A stretch of 64,000 nt of DNA. Source: CAWAYR01 sp050250955. Its GTDB lineage: Bacteria; Acidobacteriota; Vicinamibacteria; Vicinamibacterales; UBA2999. The notes under the pieces are model-generated. The model ran no database searches and was not told the DNA's origin. It saw only the letters and a list, made by a program, of their open reading frames with translations. This document shows, in pieces, positions 55,781 through 62,761 of the stretch. The stretch's first letter is position 1. Each line of letters opens with the position of its first letter. The stretch is taken from contig JBFWNR010000004.1 of NCBI GenBank assembly GCA_050250955.1, positions 592,362-656,361 on the forward strand, in the 5' to 3' direction. The translations under genes were made by a program, and so were the position numbers.

Positions 55781-56509
55781 GTGTTCGACATCCAGACCTC
55801 CGATCTCGTCACGATCACCCTCCTGGTCGTCCTCGAAGGCATCCTCAGCGCCGACAACGCGATGGTCCTGGCCATCCGCGTCCTCAGCCTCCCCAAGCAC
55901 CAGCAGGTCAAGGCGCTGCGCTACGGGATGGCCAGCGCGTTCACCTTCCGGGCGACCGCGACCGCGCTGGCCGCCTATCTCATCGCCCTCGGCTGGGTGA
56001 AGCTGGTCGGCGGGCTGTATCTGCTCTACCTGCCGTTCCAGCACTTCCGCCAGGGCCACGGCGGGGACGGCGAGTCGCGTCACGCGGTGAAGCCGGCTGA
56101 ACCCTGGCTCGGCCTGTCGCCGTTCTGGGCCACGGTCGTCAAGGTGGAGCTGACCGACATCGTCTTTGCGATCGACTCGATCCTGGTCGCGGTGGCGGTG
56201 TCGGACAAGCTGTGGGTCGTCATCACCGGCGGCATCCTCGGCATCGTGATGATGCGGCTGGTCATCGGCCGGCTGCTGTCGCTCATCCGGCGCTATCCGG
56301 TGCTCGTCGACGGCGCGTTCGTGATCATCGCCTGGGTGGGGATCAAGCTGCTGCTCGAGTACGGCCACGGCCTGGGCTGGATCCACTTCGAGATCCCCAA
56401 GTGGCTGTCGCTCGGCCTCATCGTCGTCATCTTCGGCGGGTCGTACGTCTACGCGCGACGCCTCGGCCCGGTCGAGGACGGCGAACCGGAGATCACGCCG
56501 GGGGCGTGA
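55781..56509 (+). CDS. TerC family integral membrane protein
   Basis: 242 aa, seven or so helices. The two acidic repeats of the family are present: LEGILSADNAMVLAIRVLSL near residue 20 and VELTDIVFAIDSILVAVAVS near 125. TerC-family proteins (for example YkoY, Alx) are linked to metal handling, often manganese export during exoenzyme metalation. The gap upstream is only 57 bp, too short for a yybP-ykoY riboswitch. GTG start. Confidence 0.9.
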   Translation: MFDIQTSDLVTITLLVVLEGILSADNAMVLAIRVLSLPKHQQVKALRYGMASAFTFRATATALAAYLIALGWVKLVGGLYLLYLPFQHFRQGHGGDGESRHAVKPAEPWLGLSPFWATVVKVELTDIVFAIDSILVAVAVSDKLWVVITGGILGIVMMRLVIGRLLSLIRRYPVLVDGAFVIIAWVGIKLLLEYGHGLGWIHFEIPKWLSLGLIVVIFGGSYVYARRLGPVEDGEPEITPGA

Positions 56510-56521
56510 GACCGGGACGGT

Positions 56522-56794
56522 TCAGCGCGGCCCGTAGCGTTCCGCGGCCCGCGCCCGGGCCCGGGCGGCCTCGACCTCGCGGTTGCGTGGCTCGGCGGCG
56601 GTCACCAGGTCGTCGACGAGCTGCCGCGCCACCGCCGCGACCTGGTCGATGGCGCGATCGAACACCGCCTGGTTGGCCTTCGAGGGTGCCGTGAACCCAC
56701 TGAGTTTGCGGACGAACTGGACCGCCGCGGCGCGCACCTCGGCGTCGGTGGCGGGCGGGTCGAAGTTGAAGAGCGTCCGGATGTTGCGGCACAT
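56522..56794 (-). CDS. DUF2277 family protein
   Basis: 90 aa. MCRNIRTLFNFDPPATDAEV and AVQFVRKLSGFTAPSKANQ match the highly conserved DUF2277 family, a small cytoplasmic helical protein of unknown function. TAGACT lies 6 nt before ATG 56794. It is convergent with the TerC gene, 12 bp away. Confidence 0.88.
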   Translation of the reverse strand: MCRNIRTLFNFDPPATDAEVRAAAVQFVRKLSGFTAPSKANQAVFDRAIDQVAAVARQLVDDLVTAAEPRNREVEAARARARAAERYGPR

Positions 56795-56800
56795 GGTGCC

Positions 56801-56806
56801 AGTCTA
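56801..56806 (-). promoter_or_regulatory. candidate leaderless -10 element of the DUF2277 gene
   Basis: TAGACT, 6 nt before ATG 56794 on the minus strand. Confidence 0.4.
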
Positions 56807-56830
56807 TCCACCGGCGAGGGGCGTGGCGGC

Positions 56831-57829
56831 GTGGTCGGGGTGAACTACCCGTGGCGCCACTACGGCGGCGACTTCGGACCGACGGTATGGGGCAGCCATG
56901 CCGGGGTGACGACGGCGGCCGACGAAATCGCCGCCGACCTGGCGGCGATGGCGGCGCTCGGCGTCGAGGTGGTGCGCTGGTTCCTGTTCGCCGACGCCCG
57001 CGGCGGGGTCACGATCGACGCCGACGGCTGGCCGTCCGGAATCCACCCGGCAGCGCTGGCCGACCTCGACGCCGCCCTGGCGCTGGCCGCCGCGCACCGC
57101 CTGCGCCTCGTGCCGGTGCTGTTCGACCACCGGCTGGCCTTCCGCCGCGCCGACCTGGCCGGTGCCACCGTCGGCGGCCACCTGCGCTGGCTCGCTGATC
57201 CCGACGGCCAGGCGCGGCTGCTCGCCACGGTGATCGCGCCGGTGGTCGGTCGCTACGCGCCGGGTGGCGCCCGTGCCGATCTGGCCGGCGCCGTCGCCGC
57301 CTGGGATCTCCTCAACGAACCCGACTGGATCGTCGCCGAGCTCAGTCCGGCGCCCGAAATCGAGCGCCCCGTCCCCTTCGACCTGTTCGCGGCGTGGGTC
57401 CGCGACGCCGCCGGACTGGTCCATCACCACCACGCGCGCGTCACGCTGGGTGGCGCGCGGCTGCGGTTCGCGCGGTGGTGGGACGACCCGAACCTGGGTC
57501 TGGACTTCCTGCAGGCGCACTGCTACTACGACCCGGCGCACGACCACGACCTGGTGACGACATCGGCCGCGGCGCTCGGCCTGACCCGGCCGCTCGTCGT
57601 CGGCGAGTGTGCCGGACGGGGCGATCCGCCCGACCCGGCACGCGGCCGGCCGGCGGTGGGGCCGCGCGAACTGGCGGCGGCGGCGCGCCACGGCGGCTAC
57701 CTGGCGGCCTGGCCGTGGAGCTGGCGTGGCGTGGACGCGCACGGCGCCATCGATCGCGCCGTGCTCGCCGGTATCGCCGCCGATGCCGCTGCGGCCCGCC
57801 CGTCAGCGGATGCCGAGCGGGGCTCGTAG
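56831..57829 (+). CDS. glycoside hydrolase-like protein (clan A TIM barrel)
   Basis: 332 aa without signal peptide. The start GVNYPWRHYGGDFG and the barrel layout resemble GH5/cellulase-like proteins. Glu163 in WDLLNEPDW is the N-E-P acid/base motif of clan GH-A, and Glu259 in LVVGECAG is a plausible nucleophile. WFLFADARGG fits strand 2. The substrate is unknown and the enzyme is predicted cytoplasmic. The 3' end overlaps truA by 27 nt in convergent orientation. GTG 56831. Confidence 0.75.
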   Translation: MVGVNYPWRHYGGDFGPTVWGSHAGVTTAADEIAADLAAMAALGVEVVRWFLFADARGGVTIDADGWPSGIHPAALADLDAALALAAAHRLRLVPVLFDHRLAFRRADLAGATVGGHLRWLADPDGQARLLATVIAPVVGRYAPGGARADLAGAVAAWDLLNEPDWIVAELSPAPEIERPVPFDLFAAWVRDAAGLVHHHHARVTLGGARLRFARWWDDPNLGLDFLQAHCYYDPAHDHDLVTTSAAALGLTRPLVVGECAGRGDPPDPARGRPAVGPRELAAAARHGGYLAAWPWSWRGVDAHGAIDRAVLAGIAADAAAARPSADAERGS

Positions 57830-58591
57830 CGGCTCGGGCCAGGCGTCGCCCTCGTAGAAGACGCGCTCGAGGAACAGGCCGGCGGCCGGGGCGGTGCGCC
57901 GGGCCGGCTCGCCGCCGGCCTGGCGTGGATCGGCCAGCCAGCCCGCCACCACCGCCGCCGGCAGCTCGCCGGCGGCGACGGCCACGAGGACGCCGATCAT
58001 CCGCCGCACCATCTTCCACAGGAAGTGCGAGCCGGCGACCCGCACCAGCACCAGCGGGCCGGCCTCGGCGACGGTGACCTCGTCGAGCACGACGATCGAC
58101 GACTTCTCGTCGGGGTCGTCGTCGGTGAAGGCGCGGAAGTCGTGGCGGCCGACGAACGCCGCCGCGGCGGCCTGCAGCCGCGCCAGGTCGAGCGGCTCGC
58201 GCACCCACCACACGTAGGGCTTGGCCAGCGCCGTGCGGCGGCGCGACACCTGGTAGACGTAGCTGCGCCGCAACGCGGCGTGACGGGCGTGGAAGCGCCG
58301 CGACACCGGCACGAGCTCGAGCACGTGGACGTCGGCCGGCAGCTCGTCGTTGATGCGGCGGCGCAGCAGCTCCGGCGCCGGGGCGCGCACCAGGTCGACG
58401 TGGGCGACCTGGGCCAGGGCGTGGACGCCGGCGTCGGTCCGCCCGGCGCCCTGGCAGTCGACCAGCACGTCGCCGAGGCCGTCGCGGATCGCCCGCTCCA
58501 GTTCCCCCTGGACGGTGCGGGCGTTGGCCTGCTTCTGCCAGCCGCTGTATCGTGTTCCGGCGAATTCGACCGTCAGCTTGAACCGAGGCAC
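57803..58591 (-). CDS. truA: tRNA pseudouridine38-40 synthase
   Basis: 262 aa. Isomerises U38-U40 of the tRNA anticodon arm. N-terminal FKLTVEFAGTRYSGWQKQ, the catalytic Asp in GAGRTDAGVHALAQVAH, and the C-terminal HFLWKMVRRMIGVLV are family motifs. The GTG start is preceded by TATGGT at 6 nt. It overlaps the glycosidase 3' end. Confidence 0.95.
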   Translation of the reverse strand: MPRFKLTVEFAGTRYSGWQKQANARTVQGELERAIRDGLGDVLVDCQGAGRTDAGVHALAQVAHVDLVRAPAPELLRRRINDELPADVHVLELVPVSRRFHARHAALRRSYVYQVSRRRTALAKPYVWWVREPLDLARLQAAAAAFVGRHDFRAFTDDDPDEKSSIVVLDEVTVAEAGPLVLVRVAGSHFLWKMVRRMIGVLVAVAAGELPAAVVAGWLADPRQAGGEPARRTAPAAGLFLERVFYEGDAWPEPLRAPLGIR

Positions 58592-58597
58592 GCCGGT

Positions 58598-58603
58598 ACC
58601 ATA
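58598..58603 (-). promoter_or_regulatory. candidate leaderless -10 element of truA
   Basis: TATGGT, 6 nt before GTG 58591 on the minus strand. Confidence 0.4.
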
Positions 58604-58632
58604 CACGGCGGCCCGCCGTCCGCGAGGAACCC

Positions 58633-59022
58633 ATGTCGCAGCATCGCCCCGTCCACGCCGCCAACCTGCCGAAGCCCGTCGGGCCCTACTCGCCGGGCAT
58701 GGGCTTCGAGCGGCTCGTCTTCGTGTCGGGGCAGGGCGCCACCGACCCGGCCACCGGCCAGCTCGCCGGACACAGCGCCGCGCTGCAGACCGAGCAGTGC
58801 CTGAAGAACGTGCAGGCGATCCTCGAAGCGGCCGGCACCGACCTGCAGCACGTGCTGCGCTGCGGCGTCTTCCTGGCCGACATGGACGACTTCCAGGAGA
58901 TGAACGCCGTCTACGAGCGCATGTTCGGCGGCCACCGCCCGGCCCGGACGACGATTCAGGCGGCCAAGCTGCCCGGCAAGGGGCTGCGCGTCGAGATCGA
59001 CGCGATCGCCTGCCTGCCGTAG
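58633..59022 (+). CDS. ridA: RidA family enamine/imine deaminase
   Basis: 129 aa. Hydrolyses reactive 2-aminoacrylate and related enamines made by PLP enzymes. KPVGPYSPGMGFERLVFVSG, TEQCLKNVQAILEAAG and RTTIQAAKLPGKGLRVEIDA are typical; the Arg that binds the substrate carboxylate lies in PARTTIQ. GAGG lies shortly before ATG 58633. Convergent with the SPFH gene, 3 bp apart. Confidence 0.94.
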   Translation: MSQHRPVHAANLPKPVGPYSPGMGFERLVFVSGQGATDPATGQLAGHSAALQTEQCLKNVQAILEAAGTDLQHVLRCGVFLADMDDFQEMNAVYERMFGGHRPARTTIQAAKLPGKGLRVEIDAIACLP

Positions 59023-59025
59023 CGC

Positions 59026-59970
59026 CTAGCGGCGCATCGGCGGCGGGGCCGGCGGCGCCTGCTGCTGGATCACGTTCATCGCCGTGGTGATCATCGCGGC
59101 GACGTCGGCGACGTTCGACGGCAGGATGATGGTGTCGGCGTTGTTGATCACCTTGCCGAACTCGCCGATGTACTGCTCGGCGACGCGCAGCTGGATGGCT
59201 TCCTGGCCGCCCGGGGCCTGGCTGGCGTCGGCGACGCGGCGGATGCCCTCGGCGGTGGCGGTGGCGACGGCGAGGATGGCCGCCGCCTCGCCCTCGGCCT
59301 CGTTGATCTGCTGCTGCTTGCGCGCCTCCGAGGCCTTGATGGTCTCCTGCTTGGCGCCCTCGGCGGTGTTGATGGCGGCGTCGCGCTGGCCCTCGGAGGT
59401 GAGGATGACGGCGCGCTTCTCCCGCTCGGCGCGCATCTGCTTCTCCATGGCGGCGAGCACGTCGGCCGGCGGGGTGATGTTCTTGATCTCGTAGCGCAGC
59501 ACCTTCACGCCCCACGGCTCGCTGGCCTTGTCGAGTTCGGCGACCACCGCGGTGTTGATGTTGGTGCGCTCCTCGAAGGTGCGGTCGAGGTCGATCTTGC
59601 CGACCTCGGAGCGCAGCGTCGTCTGGGCCAGCTGGCTGATTGCGAAGATGTAGTCGTTGATGCCGTAGCTGGCCCGCTCGGGGTTGAGGATCTTCAGGTA
59701 GAGCACGCCGTCGACGCCGACCTGGACGTTGTCGCGGGTGATGCACACCTGCGCCGGGATGTCGATGGCCGTCTCTTTGAGCGAGTGCTTGTAGCGGATG
59801 ACGTCGATGAACGGCAGCAGGATGTGGAAGCCGGCGTCGAGCGTTCCCGAGTAGCGGCCGAGGCGCTCGACCACGTAGGCACTCTGCTGGGGCACCACGA
59901 TCGCGGTCTTGGCGATGACGATGAGCGCCATGATCGCGAGCAGGACGATGACGATGAATCCGCCTTCCAT
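59026..59970 (-). CDS. SPFH/Band 7 (stomatin/QmcA-like) membrane protein
   Basis: 314 aa. One N-terminal membrane helix (residues 4-22), then the SPFH domain (IVVPQQSAYVVERLGRYSGT, ITRDNVQVGVDGVLYLKI, VVAELDKASEPWGVKVLRYE). A long coiled coil follows (~185-245, EARKQQQINEAEGEAAAI) and a Pro-rich tail. Forms membrane microdomain cages. It is encoded 9 bp after an NfeD protein, the usual stomatin-NfeD pair. A GGAG site precedes the ATG. Confidence 0.94.
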   Translation of the reverse strand: MEGGFIVIVLLAIMALIVIAKTAIVVPQQSAYVVERLGRYSGTLDAGFHILLPFIDVIRYKHSLKETAIDIPAQVCITRDNVQVGVDGVLYLKILNPERASYGINDYIFAISQLAQTTLRSEVGKIDLDRTFEERTNINTAVVAELDKASEPWGVKVLRYEIKNITPPADVLAAMEKQMRAEREKRAVILTSEGQRDAAINTAEGAKQETIKASEARKQQQINEAEGEAAAILAVATATAEGIRRVADASQAPGGQEAIQLRVAEQYIGEFGKVINNADTIILPSNVADVAAMITTAMNVIQQQAPPAPPPMRR

Positions 59971-59979
59971 GACGCGCTC

Positions 59980-60408
59980 CTACTCGGCGACGACGCCGAC
60001 CTGCAGTCCGGACACCCGCACGACCCGACACCGCTGATTGGCGTAGAGGCCGACGTCACTGTCGTTGCGGGCCTCCCAGGACGACCCGCGGAGGATGACC
60101 CGCCCGACGGCGCCGGCGGCGATGCCTTCCACCGGCAGGGCGATCTCACCGACCAGCGAATCGACCGGTGGTCGCGCCGCCGGCTGGACCCGCGCCTGGA
60201 GCCGCCCGCGGAACACCAGCAGGCACGCCACCGAGGCGACGGTGAAGAGCAGCCATTGCCCGCCGGCGCTGCCGGTCAGACCCGCCCAGGCGGCCAGCCC
60301 GGTGACCAGCGCGCCGACGCCGAAGAACATGATGAAGAAGCCGCTCGGCGTCACCAGTTCGAGCGCCAGCAGCACGAACCCGGCGGCCAGCCAGATCCAC
60401 CATTCCAT
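59980..60408 (-). CDS. NfeD-like membrane protein
   Basis: 142 aa. Three or four N-terminal helices (WWIWLAAGFVLLALELV, FFIMFFGVGALVTGL, LFTVASVACLLVF) and a C-terminal OB-fold (GEIALPVEGIAAGAVGRVIL, QRCRVVRVSGLQVGVV). This short form lacks the serine protease domain of long NfeD. Partner of the downstream SPFH protein. TATCAT lies 9 nt before its ATG. Confidence 0.92.
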   Translation of the reverse strand: MEWWIWLAAGFVLLALELVTPSGFFIMFFGVGALVTGLAAWAGLTGSAGGQWLLFTVASVACLLVFRGRLQARVQPAARPPVDSLVGEIALPVEGIAAGAVGRVILRGSSWEARNDSDVGLYANQRCRVVRVSGLQVGVVAE

Positions 60409-60417
60409 GCGCTGCGC

Positions 60418-60423
60418 ATGATA
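60418..60423 (-). promoter_or_regulatory. candidate -10 element of the NfeD-SPFH operon
   Basis: TATCAT, 9 nt before ATG 60408 on the minus strand. Confidence 0.35.
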
Positions 60424-60488
60424 CAGGGAAGTCGACAGTGGCGACAGGACCGCGGCGCCACTCGATCAGGGCGGCGTGATCCTGCGCA

Positions 60489-61811
60489 CTACGGCACGTC
60501 GACGACGATCTCGTTCGACGGGGCGCTCACGCCGTTGCCGTTCACCGCCCGCACCCGGACGAAGTAGCGGCCAGGCGGCACGCCGGAGGCGACGAACGAC
60601 GGCGCCGGGCCGATCGCCGTCGTGACCAGGTCGGCCAGGCCCGGCTGCGAACCGGCGTCGAGCCGGTAGGCGGTGGCGGCCGTCGATTCGGCGGGCAGGC
60701 TCCACGACAGAGCGACCGTCCCGGCAGCGACCGACGGCGCGGCCAGCGCCGGCGGCTGCGGCTCGGCGCCCCAGGCGGCGATGATGAAGCCTCCGGCGGG
60801 CGCCGCCAGGTAGTTGAGCAGTGCCCCGCTCTGGGTCTCGACGCGGGAGACGAACGCACCACCGGACGTGATCACCTGCCTGCCATCGGCCGAGAAGAAC
60901 AATCGTCCCGGCCCAGGGCCAGGTGGATACACTTCGCTTCCCAGCGCGAGGGTCGTGAAGTCGAACCGATGCGCCTGGCACGTGTCGCCAGGGAGGCTGC
61001 CGACACAGCGGACCAACACCGGCTCCGCACGTCGCCGCGGGTTGGCGACCACACGGGGGATGCTCGACGTCGGCGACGGAATCGTCGCCTGGTGCAGGAG
61101 CGCGCCGGAGGTCAGATCGAAACGCCGGACCAGGACCTCGGGCACACCGGGCCCGCTGCTGGCGACGACCACCTCACGGCCGTCAGGGCCGAGCGCGATG
61201 CCGTGCAGGAACGCACCCGGGATCGGGAACTGGCGAATGACCGCACCGCTGGTCGAGTCGAGCACGGTGACGTTCGAGTCGACGCCGCCGAGGTTTCGAA
61301 AGCAGACCGCTACCAGCTGACGACCATCCGGCGACAGGTCGAGCGCCGTCAGGAACTGGCCCGGTTCGCACGGCGTCCACACGTGCCGTCCGGCGGCATC
61401 GACACGCGCGGGGTAGGCCAGCGAAAAGATCGGGTCGGTGTAGACGCCGAACACGGCCGGCTCGCGCGGGTGTACCAGCGGCAGCGGGGCCGACGGGACG
61501 AACGACACCTCGAAGTCGGCGGGCAGCGTGATTTCGCTGCCGGATGCCATGAACCGGGCGCGCCACGCCAGTTCGCCCGACCTCCGACGCAGCAGGACCA
61601 TGCCGTCCGAGAGGAACACCGCCTTGTCGGACACGTCGTTCGACAGGCGGGTCACGACACCGGTGGACAGATCGAGCAGGTCGGTGGCGGGCGCCACGTT
61701 CGGATGTCCGACGCTGACGACGGCGCGCTGTGCCGGGAGCGGCGCGGCCATGCCGACGACCAGGAGGCACGACACGAGCGGCGTCGCCACGACGGCCAGG
61801 CGGGCAGCCAT
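60489..61811 (-). CDS. secreted beta-propeller protein with C-terminal fibronectin type III domain
   Basis: 440 aa. Signal peptide (LAVVATPLVSCLLVVGMAAPLPAQ, residues ~4-27, quoted as 20-plus region only by position). Residues ~30-345 have propeller-like blades (LDLSPDGRQLVAVCF, IALGPDGREVVVASSG, LFFSADGRQVITSGG). Residues ~350-440 are FN3: LAAPSVAAGTVALSWSL, YRLDAG, PPGRYFVRVRAVNGNG and SAPSNEIVVDVP. Codon use is slightly less GC-biased than its neighbours. It probably functions at the surface or outside the cell; no enzymatic motif. TAGAGT lies 8 nt before ATG 61811; an upstream ATG at 61829 is possible. Confidence 0.8.
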   Translation of the reverse strand: MAARLAVVATPLVSCLLVVGMAAPLPAQRAVVSVGHPNVAPATDLLDLSTGVVTRLSNDVSDKAVFLSDGMVLLRRRSGELAWRARFMASGSEITLPADFEVSFVPSAPLPLVHPREPAVFGVYTDPIFSLAYPARVDAAGRHVWTPCEPGQFLTALDLSPDGRQLVAVCFRNLGGVDSNVTVLDSTSGAVIRQFPIPGAFLHGIALGPDGREVVVASSGPGVPEVLVRRFDLTSGALLHQATIPSPTSSIPRVVANPRRRAEPVLVRCVGSLPGDTCQAHRFDFTTLALGSEVYPPGPGPGRLFFSADGRQVITSGGAFVSRVETQSGALLNYLAAPAGGFIIAAWGAEPQPPALAAPSVAAGTVALSWSLPAESTAATAYRLDAGSQPGLADLVTTAIGPAPSFVASGVPPGRYFVRVRAVNGNGVSAPSNEIVVDVP

Positions 61812-61819
61812 GGCCGGCG

Positions 61820-61825
61820 ACTCTA
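61820..61825 (-). promoter_or_regulatory. candidate near-leaderless -10 element of the propeller/FN3 gene
   Basis: TAGAGT, 8 nt before ATG 61811 on the minus strand. Confidence 0.35.
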
Positions 61826-61847
61826 ACATGCGGCTGGCGCGCAGAGG

Positions 61848-61853
61848 TAAGAT
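61848..61853 (+). promoter_or_regulatory. candidate -10 element of surE
   Basis: TAAGAT, 11 nt before ATG 61865. Confidence 0.35.
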
Positions 61854-61864
61854 CGACGGCTCAC

Positions 61865-62686
61865 ATGCCCACGATTCTGGTGACCAACGACGACGGCATC
61901 CACGCGGCCGGGCTGGCGGCATTGGCCGACGCGGTGCGGCCGCTCGGCGACGTGATCGTCGTCGCCCCGCATCAGGAGTCGAGCGCCATCGGCCATGCGC
62001 TCACGTTGCGCCGGCCGCTGCGGCTCGACGAGCACGGGCCGAACCGCTACGCGGTGGACGGCACGCCGACCGACTGCGTGAACATCGCCGTGGCCGTGCT
62101 GCTCGACGGCCAGCTACCCGATCTGGTGGTGTCGGGCATCAACACCGGCTGGAACCTGGGCGACGACGTGACCTACTCGGGCACGGTGTCGGGCGCGCTG
62201 GAGGCGGCGCTGCTCGGCGTGCCGGCCATCGCCGTGTCGTTGATGCGATCGCGCGACTGGCGGTTCGATTTCGGGCCGTCGGCTGAGGTGGCGCACGACG
62301 TCGCGGCGCGCGTGCTCGCCGCCGGGCTGCCGGAGCGCACCTTCCTCAACGTCAACGTGCCGAAGGGGACGCCCAAGGGCGTGCGGGTCACGGTGCAGGG
62401 CCAGCGCAACCACGTGACCACCATCGCCCGCCGCGAGGATCCGCGCGGCCTGCACTACTTCTGGATCGAAGAGGGCCTGGACGACTGGCTGCCGCACGAC
62501 CACAGCGACTTCCAGGCGTGCCGCGACGGCTACGTGTCGATCACCCCACTGCACCCGGACATGACGGCCCACGTCGCGCTGGACGGCGTCAAGGCGCTGC
62601 TGCGCGGGGCGCGGCCTGCCCCCCGATCGCGTCCGGCCCGCCGGCCGGCGCGTCGAGCGCCGGCGGCGCGGCGCGTGCGCCGGTAG
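61865..62686 (+). CDS. surE: 5'/3'-nucleotidase SurE
   Basis: 273 aa metal-dependent nucleotidase that dephosphorylates nucleoside monophosphates. The metal site TNDDGIHAAGLAAL is at the N-terminus, followed by VVAPHQESSAIGHALT, GTPTDCVN and SGINTGWNLGDDVTYSGTVSGA. The last ~30 residues are an Arg/Pro/Ala-rich basic tail not seen in standard SurE. Divergent from the propeller gene. Confidence 0.95.
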   Translation: MPTILVTNDDGIHAAGLAALADAVRPLGDVIVVAPHQESSAIGHALTLRRPLRLDEHGPNRYAVDGTPTDCVNIAVAVLLDGQLPDLVVSGINTGWNLGDDVTYSGTVSGALEAALLGVPAIAVSLMRSRDWRFDFGPSAEVAHDVAARVLAAGLPERTFLNVNVPKGTPKGVRVTVQGQRNHVTTIARREDPRGLHYFWIEEGLDDWLPHDHSDFQACRDGYVSITPLHPDMTAHVALDGVKALLRGARPAPRSRPARRPARRAPAARRVRR

Positions 62687-62710
62687 CCGCAACGGCGGCG
62701 TACAGACGGC

Positions 62711-62740
62711 GGGGCCGCGTGCCCCCAGACACGCGGCCCC
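62711..62740. terminator. hairpin between convergent surE and the collagen-like gene
   Basis: Perfect 11-bp stem (62711-62721 with 62730-62740), 8-nt loop. It stands in the 75-bp convergent gap. No T-tract on either strand, so it may act as a bidirectional end-stabilising hairpin rather than a classical intrinsic terminator. Confidence 0.5.
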
Positions 62741-62761
62741 CGAACCCCGACCGGAGGTGGG

